Shown one piece after another: positions 1-5,889 of a stretch of DNA of 6,647 bases (positions are counted from its first letter, which is position 1; each line of letters starts with the position of its first letter). The DNA is from Spirochaetaceae bacterium. Lineage in GTDB: Bacteria; Spirochaetota; Spirochaetia; B11-G9. A program made the position numbers and the translations under genes. The notes under the pieces were generated by a model that worked only from the letters and a program-made list of their open reading frames with translations, was not told the origin of the DNA and ran no database searches. The stretch is taken from assembly GCA_030600745.1 (NCBI GenBank), contig JAUVLL010000191.1, positions 1 to 6,647 on the forward strand, written 5' to 3'.

Positions 1-6
1 CTATAA

Positions 7-1260
7 TTAAAAATTTAATTCAGGCGGCTCTGAACCACCTTCCCATAACCTGTCATCATCATCTGAAAAGGGCCGGCCATAAACATAATCAAACAGGAAT
101 CTAAAATCTTCGGGTTCAATCTCAAGAAATTGTATACCATAAAAATAGAAATCTTTTGTTTTATATTTTCTCATAACTCTTGATGATATCTCCATCTTCC
201 GCGGACCAATTTTCAATATCAACTTAAGATCACCATACAAACCAAGAATCTCTGATAATTGTTTTTCCGGATGGGTAAACAATAAACCCGAGGCACTTAT
301 ATCTATTATCTCAGGTAAATATTTACCTTCTTTCAGTTTTCCACCTGCAAAATATCCTTGTTTTTCAAGGGCATATGCAAGAATCCGGGAAAATTCCCTT
401 GCAAAATTTAATGTTTTATTGGTGAATGCCTGTTTTCTTTTACTGTTATTTGCAAGTCTTATATAACCGATCGCATACTCATGATAAATCACAGGGGTAT
501 ATAGTTCTGCAAATACTCCATTCCGGTGTTTCTTTTTCAGAAGAATTTCAATTTGCCTTAAATTCATGCCGTATGAAACAATCTCATCTCCATGCTTATC
601 TAAAAACATCTCTTCTGTAATCACGAATTCACTATTGACCCTGCTTTTATCAGGGAAGGGAATTCCGGTCTCTGTAATAAACAAACTTTTCCCAGTATCA
701 GTAATAATCTGCTCTTCAAAAGTTTTCGGTAATTTTGAACGCAGCATAACGATCTCACTTTCCGCCGCATAATCCATGGCTCTCGATTTAAATTGCCCGA
801 ATAACTCCTTTAAATCAGACAAATCAAAATCATCAGAAAACACCTTTGATTCTAAAGATTCATATTCCTGTGTTTTTGGAAAATCAAGGACTATACGTGC
901 ATTTTCAAGGGTAAATGAAAGCTCAATATCCATGCTGGTTGGAACTCTGATAAATTTCCTTTTTAGATTTTTATATATATGCGTTGGAATTAGAATTTCA
1001 AGAGGATTACCATCTTTAATAACTCTGGTGGTAAAAGTCATGGTATGACTAAAAAAAGCAAAGAAAAAGACAACTGATTCTTCTTCATGAACCTCTCCAA
1101 TCAAACTGTCGCTACTGGAAAATAAAAGACTGTTTCCCTCCATGGAAAGAAAAATACCAGTAACGGAGATTTTACCTGTCTGAAGTTCAACAGAGAATTT
1201 TTTTTCAATAATACTGCTTAAAATGAACTCCTGCTCTATTCGGCCCATCTCAGTTCCCAT
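7..1260 (-). CDS. PilZ-domain protein with inserted GAF-like region (predicted c-di-GMP receptor)
   Basis: The 417-residue product looks like a cytoplasmic cyclic-di-GMP receptor. Residues about 10-95 form a beta-rich N-terminal domain of the YcgR/PilZN kind. It ends in the PilZ entry motif RKFIRV (R101, R105), which matches RxxxR. The second PilZ signature, DISASG (D320, S322, G325; DxSxxG), comes about 215 residues later instead of the usual 20-30. The PilZ barrel continues to about residue 396. Within the insertion, residues about 165-300 carry strand and helix patterns resembling a GAF domain, notably 249-300 (TPVIYHEYAIGYIRLANN followed by a helix ending in AYALEK). The tail is acidic (DDDD at 400-403). 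I believe this corresponds to a spirochaete family once called DUF1577, but cannot confirm it. No TM segment or signal peptide is visible. The start is ATG at 1260 with GGAG five bases upstream; ATG at residue 5 is an alternative. The effector target is unknown. Confidence 0.85.
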   Translation of the reverse strand: MGTEMGRIEQEFILSSIIEKKFSVELQTGKISVTGIFLSMEGNSLLFSSSDSLIGEVHEEESVVFFFAFFSHTMTFTTRVIKDGNPLEILIPTHIYKNLKRKFIRVPTSMDIELSFTLENARIVLDFPKTQEYESLESKVFSDDFDLSDLKELFGQFKSRAMDYAAESEIVMLRSKLPKTFEEQIITDTGKSLFITETGIPFPDKSRVNSEFVITEEMFLDKHGDEIVSYGMNLRQIEILLKKKHRNGVFAELYTPVIYHEYAIGYIRLANNSKRKQAFTNKTLNFAREFSRILAYALEKQGYFAGGKLKEGKYLPEIIDISASGLLFTHPEKQLSEILGLYGDLKLILKIGPRKMEISSRVMRKYKTKDFYFYGIQFLEIEPEDFRFLFDYVYGRPFSDDDDRLWEGGSEPPELNF

Positions 1261-1265
1261 AATAA

Positions 1266-1269
1266 CTCC
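1266..1269 (-). promoter_or_regulatory. Ribosome binding site of the PilZ gene
   Basis: On the minus strand GGAG lies five bases before the ATG at 1260. This favours that start over the in-frame ATG four codons later, which has only GGGA upstream, inside the coding region. Confidence 0.5.
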
Positions 1270-1306
1270 AATATGATGATAAAAAAAATCAATTCAACTT
1301 ATTAAA

Positions 1307-1385
1307 GCTTTTTGCGCTGTATTACTTTTTCTACTTAAAAAATACTTCTTCTCTAATATATTAACTGTAACCTGGCGCAAAAAGC
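1307..1385. repeat. Perfect 11-bp inverted repeat flanking a 57-bp AT-rich core
   Basis: The arm GCTTTTTGCGC at 1307-1317 is the exact reverse complement of GCGCAAAAAGC at 1375-1385. Two G-T wobble pairs could extend the stem inward to 13 bp. The core holds the 10-bp palindrome TAATATATTA (1354-1363). A shortened third copy, CGCAAAAGC, lies at 1412-1420. The whole sits in the 198-bp non-coding gap (1261-1458) between two minus-strand genes. It could be a structured RNA leader, a small non-autonomous element with terminal inverted repeats, or paired operator sites. No target-site duplication is visible beside the arms, and no U-run follows the stem, so a simple terminator is unlikely. I saw no small ORF or tRNA in the rest of this gap. 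Confidence 0.5.
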
Positions 1386-1458
1386 CAAAACCAAGCTGAA
1401 TTTATAGACATCGCAAAAGCCTTTATTATGATATTCATGCTCTTTTTTATCATTCTTC

Positions 1459-2160
1459 TTAATAGTTTAGTAAAATATTAGAATAACTCACGGGAGTAAA
1501 TTCCATATTTTCACGGAAATATGTAGTTTCCAATTGATTCATATCAAGAAAAATACTGCTTATAAGCCATCTCCCCTCATAATTGTCAGCCATTATATCA
1601 CCGCTAACTCTACCTTTATCACTTATTAAACGTATATTTGCCCTTCTAATACCATTTTCATTTATTACAGTTCCTATTCTTATACTATAATTTATTTTTA
1701 GAATATTATCTTTATAGAGCTTTATTATATCACTTCTCCATGATGGATGTAATACATCTTCATTGATTTCACCTTTCATTAACCCGTTAAAAAAAGTTAT
1801 AACAGAATCAACTAATAAATCGTCCTGAACATCTAAAGTATCCAAATCCAGAAGAGATCCAATTATCATATCCTCAGGGATAATTGCTGGAGAAATAATT
1901 GGGAATAACTGCCCCTTAACATCTCCCTGTTCAGTTTCCGTAAACCCTCTTTGCTCTTCAGGTGAAACAACCGTAGTTGTTTTTTTCTTCCTGGCTTCAC
2001 CAAAAACCAGTGTATCCCCCTTCTCTGATGCTATAACAACATCAGACTTTACAGATACTCCTTTACCGGAATCATCACTTCGATTACAGGAACTCATCAT
2101 TAAAGAGAATAATAATAAAAATATAATAGCAAAATATAACTTTTTAACAACTAAACTCAT
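1459..2160 (-). CDS. Predicted lipoprotein of unknown function
   Basis: The 233-residue product begins with a lipoprotein signal: basic KK at 6-7, a hydrophobic stretch at about 8-22, then MSSC with the lipidation cysteine at C25. This lipobox breaks the strict L-[AS]-[GA]-C rule but fits the relaxed boxes seen in spirochaetes. Residues 26-110 are polar and low in structure, with a basic patch (KKKTTT, about 58-63). Residues about 111-210 look like a compact domain with alternating helix and strand, ending in EGRWLISSIFLD. That ending recalls the last strands of NTF2-like folds, but this is only a resemblance. It is probably anchored on the periplasmic side or at the cell surface. I do not recognise the family. 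The Shine-Dalgarno signal is weak: GAGGG lies 14 bases upstream, and no better start was found. The gene has its own upstream extended -10 promoter and diverges from the TtcA-like gene. Confidence 0.85.
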   Translation of the reverse strand: MSLVVKKLYFAIIFLLLFSLMMSSCNRSDDSGKGVSVKSDVVIASEKGDTLVFGEARKKKTTTVVSPEEQRGFTETEQGDVKGQLFPIISPAIIPEDMIIGSLLDLDTLDVQDDLLVDSVITFFNGLMKGEINEDVLHPSWRSDIIKLYKDNILKINYSIRIGTVINENGIRRANIRLISDKGRVSGDIMADNYEGRWLISSIFLDMNQLETTYFRENMEFTPVSYSNILLNY

Positions 2161-2181
2161 TGTAGTTAAACAGACCCTCTA

Positions 2182-2210
2182 TAGACAAGAATTATACCAA
2201 AAGATAGTAT
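2182..2210 (+). promoter_or_regulatory. Candidate sigma70-type promoter for the TtcA-like gene
   Basis: TAGACA (2182-2187, five of six matches to TTGACA) is followed after 17 bases by TAGTAT (2205-2210, four of six matches to TATAAT). This predicts a leader of about 65 bases before the TTG start at 2284. The spacer contains the opposite-strand extended -10 of the lipoprotein gene, so the two promoters overlap. Confidence 0.35.
2191..2199 (-). promoter_or_regulatory. Extended -10 promoter of the lipoprotein gene
   Basis: Read on the minus strand the sequence is TGGTATAAT, a perfect TGnTATAAT extended -10 element. It lies about 30 bases upstream of the ATG at 2160. No convincing -35 hexamer sits 16-18 bases further upstream, which is usual for extended -10 promoters. 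The site was predicted from the consensus alone. Confidence 0.5.
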
Positions 2211-2270
2211 AACCAAAACTGCCTTAAATAAAAGTCAGTATAGCAGGAATATTAATAAAAGAACATCCTT

Positions 2271-2276
2271 AAGGAG
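2271..2276 (+). promoter_or_regulatory. Strong ribosome binding site that fixes the TTG start
   Basis: AAGGAG ends seven bases before TTG at 2284, which is ideal spacing. The next in-frame start, ATG at 2302, has no purine-rich site at a suitable distance, so the TTG start is preferred. Confidence 0.7.
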
Positions 2277-2283
2277 AGTTACC

Positions 2284-3042
2284 TTGATTAGTGTCCATGA
2301 AATGGCTGACGGCACTATTCCTACATGGTTACACCGATTCATAAAACAGACCGGAAGAACTATAAACAGATACAAAATGATCAATGAAGGAGATGAAATT
2401 CTTCTTGGTATTTCAGGAGGAAAAGACTCTCTTGCCCTTACTATTGCCCTTGCTCTCCGCCTAAAATGGCTTCCAATCACTTATAAACTGACAGCTGTAA
2501 TGATAAATTGGAGAGAATATGCAATCAATTCCAGGGAAACAGCTGAACTTAAAAAATTTTTTAGAATTTTAAACATTCCTTTTGAGATAATTAATGCTCA
2601 TATGTTCCCTGAATCTTTTAACAATTCCTTTAATTGTTATCTCTGCTCCAGAAACAAACGAAGAATACTGTTTGAATATGCAGATAAAAACAATATTACA
2701 AAAATTGCTCTGGGTCATCATCTTGACGATTTTACTGAAACAACCATTATGAACCTCTGTTTTCGGGGAGATTTTTCAACTATGAAACCGGTTCAGGATT
2801 TTTTTAAAGGAAAAATTCATATTATCAGACCAATGTGTGAAATTAAAGAAAGTGTAATCCATAAAATAGTAAGGGAATGCGATCTGCCTGTATCGGTATT
2901 TAATTGTCCCTACAAAGAGAAAAATCTACGTGCAAAAATTAAACCTATCATTCAGCAGCTTTCTCATATAGATAAATTAACCAGGGAGCATATTTTTGCT
3001 GCACACAATTTTAAAGACGATCTTTTTGTAAAAAATGATTAG
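2284..3042 (+). CDS. TtcA-family tRNA 2-thiocytidine synthetase-like protein
   Basis: The product (252 residues) belongs to the PP-loop ATP pyrophosphatases that thiolate tRNA. TtcA makes 2-thiocytidine at position 32 of certain tRNAs in the cytoplasm, using ATP to activate the base and an iron-sulphur cluster to deliver sulphur. Visible signatures are SGGKDS at 44-49 (ATP-binding PP-loop), preceded by MINEGDEILLG as in TtcA; CYLC at 118-121 (the TtcA CxxC); GHHLDD at 144-149; and a third cysteine, C208, in FNCPY. Together these give the three cluster cysteines expected. The protein is about 60 residues shorter than E. coli TtcA (311), mostly at the ends. A different TtcA-like specificity is possible, because the family also contains paralogues of unknown substrate. 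The start is TTG, chosen for its AAGGAG site. The gene may be co-transcribed with the ComFB-like gene 56 bases downstream. Confidence 0.85.
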   Translation: MISVHEMADGTIPTWLHRFIKQTGRTINRYKMINEGDEILLGISGGKDSLALTIALALRLKWLPITYKLTAVMINWREYAINSRETAELKKFFRILNIPFEIINAHMFPESFNNSFNCYLCSRNKRRILFEYADKNNITKIALGHHLDDFTETTIMNLCFRGDFSTMKPVQDFFKGKIHIIRPMCEIKESVIHKIVRECDLPVSVFNCPYKEKNLRAKIKPIIQQLSHIDKLTREHIFAAHNFKDDLFVKND

Positions 3043-3059
3043 ATAATTGAAGCACAATT

Positions 3060-3068
3060 TGCTATAAT
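3060..3068 (+). promoter_or_regulatory. Extended -10 promoter of the ComFB-like gene
   Basis: TGCTATAAT matches TGnTATAAT exactly and lies 30 bases before the ATG at 3099, the same geometry as the lipoprotein promoter. It is embedded in repeats: ATAATTG occurs at 3043-3049 and again at 3064-3070, and CAATT (3055-3059) forms inverted repeats with both. These could be operator half-sites. No good -35 hexamer is seen. Confidence 0.5.
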
Positions 3069-3086
3069 TGTAAAATAGTTACAACC

Positions 3087-3092
3087 GGGGGA
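3087..3092 (+). promoter_or_regulatory. Ribosome binding site of the ComFB-like gene
   Basis: GGGGGA lies six bases before ATG 3099 and supports that start. Confidence 0.55.
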
Positions 3093-3098
3093 AATATA

Positions 3099-3794
3099 AT
3101 GAATGTTCATAATATTATGGAAAGTATAGTTACTGAAACAGTAAATGAAATATTTGAAGACAAACGAAAAGAGGGCTTCGAAATGGCTGACTGCCTTCAA
3201 TGCAGACTGGATGTAGCGTGTTATGTTCTTAACAGAATAAAACCTGAATATATAATTTCAGGCAGAGGTCTTCTTCATTTTGAAGATAATTACCATCACC
3301 TCATACAAACAAAGATTGATATGGTGACGCTTATAAATGACGGAATTAAAAAGATCCAGAACACAAAGAGATACTACTACAACACGAAAGATACTGTCAG
3401 GAGTATCTCTACAAGATATTTATATAATTTTCCTTCTATTATCGGCTCGGTGCTTATGGGGGAGAATTTCGTTCCAGCTGAAAATATTTCAATCAGTCTA
3501 TATTCTGAAAATACTCTTGCTCAACTGATTGATAACACATGGCAGAATCCTTTTACCATAGTAAAAAGTACAAAAGGCAGTTATACTTTTATGCCTGCTC
3601 CTGTCGCCGCAGATGAAGAAAACGAAGAAAGAGTATTTAAATTTGAATTACGTATTGAAGACGACAGATATGATCCAGTTAACCATTTCTTTGAGATAAA
3701 ACTTAAAAGTGAGAAAAATATTGTTACTACATTTTCTATTGAACGCACACAGAAAATAGCAGGACTCTACCTGTTTAAAAAAGATTCAGAGTAA
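3099..3794 (+). CDS. ComFB-domain protein with C-terminal extension
   Basis: The N-terminal part of this 231-residue protein matches the late-competence ComFB family. An opening helix (NIMESIVTETVNEIF) is followed by C32 and C35 in CLQC, then DVACYVLNRIKPEYIISGRG (37-56), the family's conserved cysteine/DvA-LN-P-Y core. ComFB was named from the Bacillus comF operon. Family members have more recently been reported to bind cyclic dinucleotides, so a c-di-GMP receptor role is possible here. The family domain is usually about 90-100 residues. The remaining 130 residues (about 100-231) are unfamiliar, with a possible beta-rich domain at 128-225. There is no signal peptide or TM segment. Only two of the up to four cysteines found in some members are clustered (C32, C35; C41 follows nearby), so metal binding is uncertain. 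The gene ends exactly where the convergent voltage-sensor gene ends. Confidence 0.8.
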   Translation: MNVHNIMESIVTETVNEIFEDKRKEGFEMADCLQCRLDVACYVLNRIKPEYIISGRGLLHFEDNYHHLIQTKIDMVTLINDGIKKIQNTKRYYYNTKDTVRSISTRYLYNFPSIIGSVLMGENFVPAENISISLYSENTLAQLIDNTWQNPFTIVKSTKGSYTFMPAPVAADEENEERVFKFELRIEDDRYDPVNHFFEIKLKSEKNIVTTFSIERTQKIAGLYLFKKDSE

Positions 3795-4910
3795 CTATTT
3801 AAATAAATCTTCAAAATCATCCATAGAGAGATCTGTCTGATTAATCTCTGAATCTATCTGCCTGGCCTTTATAGGAAGATATTTCTCGTTATAAAGGGCA
3901 CCAAGAACATAGATGTCATCGTCTTTATATGCGGGGGGAACAACAACTTCCAAATTATAATCATTTTCCAAAAACCCCCTTTTCATAACATGAATTGGAT
4001 CTGTTATTGTAATTGCAAAATGGGGACTATAATATATAAGGAAAACAAGAACACTTATAACCACAATTATAAAGTAAAGTATATTATTTATAGCCTGAAT
4101 CTGTGCCAATTGACGAACGTCAAAGAAAAATCCATATTCTTTGGTCTTAAAGTACTGATAATCTCCAGGACCAAAAACAGCAGCATAATACGGGTTATCA
4201 TATTTTGAATAGAGAGTATTATCATTTTGTTTAATTATTAGAAGATCCGCATCATAATCGGCAAAATTCTTTGCTGCTGTTAAAGAATGCCCGGAATCTG
4301 CATTGCCGAGAAAATTTGTAATTCCGGATTTTTGATTACCCATAATCTTCTCTTCAGCAGAAGGTAATAATATTATTCCGCTAAATATTGAAAACACAAG
4401 AAGTGTGAATACAAAAGTTGTTATGCTTAAAGTAGTAATTTTCGCTACATGCCTTTGGGCCATTATACTGCCAGTATGTTTTATCTGCCTGAAAATCTTT
4501 AATATACGCAATAATCTTAATATCCTTGCTATTCGTATTGCTTTAATTATTTTTAGAATATTAAGCATTCCACCCATACCAAAAAAGAATCCGCTACCGG
4601 TAATAAGAGCAAAAAAAGCCGGCCCGCTGTTAAGAAGAAGCAAAGGAATGGAAGCAAGAAAATCAATCCATCCTTTTCCTTCCATAAAATATCTGCCGCC
4701 TTCCTTCCTCATGGCAGCAAAAATGAACCTTGTTAAAAATTCTATAGTGAAAAACAGATCAAACCCTAAACTGGTAAAAATCAGTATTTTTCGTATTTTC
4801 CAGCTCCATTCAGCCAGAACAGCATAATCTTCGAGAAATGTCTGAATAAGAACTAAAAAAATAGCGATTACAACTATGGATTCTACAAAATTCTTTATTT
4901 TACTCTGCAT
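3795..4910 (-). CDS. Voltage-sensor-domain membrane protein lacking a recognisable pore, with HAMP-like tail
   Basis: The product has 371 residues, numbered from ATG 4910. It has a full voltage-sensor bundle of the ion-transport family. S1 is at about 8-27. S2 is at about 43-68 with E57. S3 is at about 81-103 with WIDFLASIP and D83. S4 is at 118-145 with nine basic residues at exact three-residue spacing (K120, K123, R126, R129, R132, R135, K138, R141, K144). After S4 come a TM helix (about 160-182), a polar presumably extracytoplasmic stretch of about 90 residues (183-273), a second TM helix (about 275-294), and a cytoplasmic tail. No TVGYG-like filter or pore helix is seen between the two TMs. 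The tail at about 303-350 (DPIHVMKR to DDDIYVLGALYNEKYLP) follows the HAMP pattern: P after the TM, then D-E-like acid, L and N. Automated annotation would probably say ion transporter. I infer a sensor or regulator instead. The GTG at 4919 is an alternative start. Confidence 0.8.
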   Translation of the reverse strand: MQSKIKNFVESIVVIAIFLVLIQTFLEDYAVLAEWSWKIRKILIFTSLGFDLFFTIEFLTRFIFAAMRKEGGRYFMEGKGWIDFLASIPLLLLNSGPAFFALITGSGFFFGMGGMLNILKIIKAIRIARILRLLRILKIFRQIKHTGSIMAQRHVAKITTLSITTFVFTLLVFSIFSGIILLPSAEEKIMGNQKSGITNFLGNADSGHSLTAAKNFADYDADLLIIKQNDNTLYSKYDNPYYAAVFGPGDYQYFKTKEYGFFFDVRQLAQIQAINNILYFIIVVISVLVFLIYYSPHFAITITDPIHVMKRGFLENDYNLEVVVPPAYKDDDIYVLGALYNEKYLPIKARQIDSEINQTDLSMDDFEDLFK

Positions 4911-4916
4911 TTTATA

Positions 4917-4921
4917 CACCT
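4917..4921 (-). promoter_or_regulatory. Ribosome binding site overlapping the upstream stop codon
   Basis: On the minus strand AGGTG overlaps the TAG stop (4922-4920) of the upstream gene and lies six bases before ATG 4910. This favours ATG 4910 over GTG 4919, which has no suitable site and would lie inside this one. The overlap suggests translational coupling of the two genes. Confidence 0.5.
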
Positions 4922-5840
4922 ACCAATTGTTCTCGGCTGAAAACCGGTACAGTTCATCCAGCATTTTAATATCCCACCCAAAATATTTATAGTTCCTTCT
5001 TGCAATACTAAACCAACTTTTTTCAGGAGTCGAGGCTCCTCTGTCAACTTTCATATCGGTTTTAACAGACCTGGCTAATGAATTTATTATTGAGGTTAAC
5101 CTGGATGTAGCTTGAAGATACTTATGATCCTCAAATGAAAGGTTACTTCTTATGGCGCTTTTTATTAAAGCTTCAGGAAGTGAGGGAATCTCTTTTGCCA
5201 GAGAAGCTTCAACTTTTTCTGCAAATGACTGGCTGATTATACCACTTGAACCATCCTTGAGCAGCCCTCCACTTAAAACATAAATCGAAGGCCTTAAAAT
5301 AAGGGAAATTTTTATCATGTCCTTGATCTCATCCTTATTCATCTTTAACCGTTGTACTTTTGTTAATTCAAAATGAATATATGAATGATCATAAAAAATA
5401 TTTTCAATATATTTATCTACAATCTGATGAGAAACAGCATTATAGCTTCCTGAAAAATCTCTCCTCCCTTCAGGAATAGACACTATTTCCCCGGTAAAAG
5501 TAAACAATTCTTCTTTTATTTCTTCCTGAGGTCGGTTTTGTTTTCCAAGAAGGGAAATAAAATTAAAATTAATTTTCTCATACAACTGTCTTTGTATTCC
5601 TGGGATTAACAATTCATCAATAAGATCTCTCAGGCTGGTGATAAGCAGACCCTTTATAGTAGACCATGATTCCCCCGGGAAAAAGGCACTTGAAGATAGA
5701 GTAGGTAAAAGCTGCCCCGCATTCACCTCCATAAAGCTGAGAATTTGCTCCTCTTTCTGCAACGGGTTCAAAGTTTTCAGAGTTGGATTTAATAGCAATC
5801 TTGTTACGAATAGTTTTGCTTTCTCTTCTTCCTGACTCAT
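4920..5840 (-). CDS. Hypothetical cytoplasmic protein co-transcribed with the voltage-sensor gene
   Basis: The product has 306 residues, and I do not recognise its family. It has no signal peptide and no convincing TM helix. It looks mostly helical and is polar and charged. Helices are likely at about 5-40, 58-100, 136-150, 168-180, 203-230 and 241-262. Short strands around 112-122 (ELFTFTGEIV) and 152-162 may form a small sheet. A glycine-rich turn lies at 190-200 (SGGLLKDGSSG), but it is not a canonical P-loop. The C-terminus is aromatic (W276, Y284, Y286, F287, W289, W306). The start is ATG 5840, with a modest AGG/GAG purine stretch (5858-5851) upstream. Its stop is followed at once by the voltage-sensor gene, so the two proteins probably act together, perhaps as membrane sensor and cytoplasmic partner. 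That functional link is inferred from gene order only. Confidence 0.75.
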   Translation of the reverse strand: MSQEEEKAKLFVTRLLLNPTLKTLNPLQKEEQILSFMEVNAGQLLPTLSSSAFFPGESWSTIKGLLITSLRDLIDELLIPGIQRQLYEKINFNFISLLGKQNRPQEEIKEELFTFTGEIVSIPEGRRDFSGSYNAVSHQIVDKYIENIFYDHSYIHFELTKVQRLKMNKDEIKDMIKISLILRPSIYVLSGGLLKDGSSGIISQSFAEKVEASLAKEIPSLPEALIKSAIRSNLSFEDHKYLQATSRLTSIINSLARSVKTDMKVDRGASTPEKSWFSIARRNYKYFGWDIKMLDELYRFSAENNW

Positions 5841-5889
5841 TTGTATTTTTCTCTACCTGTGTTACACTATTAATAACAAGAATAACACA
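5841..5889. promoter_or_regulatory. Divergent promoter region with nested inverted repeats
   Basis: These 49 bases separate two divergent genes and must carry both promoters or parts of them. TGTGTTA (5858-5864) is mirrored by TAACACA (5883-5889), with centres 25 bp apart. TGTTA (5860-5864) is also mirrored by TAACA (5874-5878). On the plus strand TTGTAT (5841-5846), 16 bases, then TACACT (5863-5868) is a weak sigma70-type match that would give a leader of about 15 bases. On the minus strand no promoter stands out. Confidence 0.35.

Noticed and set aside
5..20. AATTAAA/TTTAATT inverted repeat at the end of the PilZ gene as a terminator
   Set aside because: The stem is all A-T with a two-base loop and overlaps the coding end. 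It is probably chance in AT-rich DNA.
776..1048. A 90-codon open frame on the plus strand inside the PilZ gene
   Set aside because: It lies wholly antisense to a gene with clear domain motifs, has no ribosome binding site, and its serine-rich composition is typical of a shadow frame.
1307..1385. The inverted repeat as a rho-independent terminator
   Set aside because: The loop is 57 bases and no U-run follows the second arm in either direction.
2221..2276. CCTTAA (2222-2227) pairing with TTAAGG (2269-2274) to hide the ribosome binding site; also the palindrome CCTTAAGG (2267-2274)
   Set aside because: The stem is only six pairs, four of them A-T, across a 41-base loop, and the palindrome has no loop. 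It is too weak to call a riboswitch or attenuator.
2235..2480. An 81-codon minus-strand open frame overlapping the start of the TtcA-like gene
   Set aside because: It overlaps the PP-loop coding region and has no recognisable motif or upstream purine-rich site.
4405..4827. A 140-codon open frame on the plus strand opposite the voltage-sensor gene
   Set aside because: It is antisense to the S2-S5 coding region, starts with GTG without a ribosome binding site, and its hydrophobic look is explained by the complementary strand of TM-encoding codons.
3795..4919. Potassium channel as the function of the voltage-sensor protein
   Set aside because: No TVGYG-like or other recognisable filter is present between the last two TM helices, and about 90 polar residues occupy that place. 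The start was also moved from GTG 4919 to ATG 4910.
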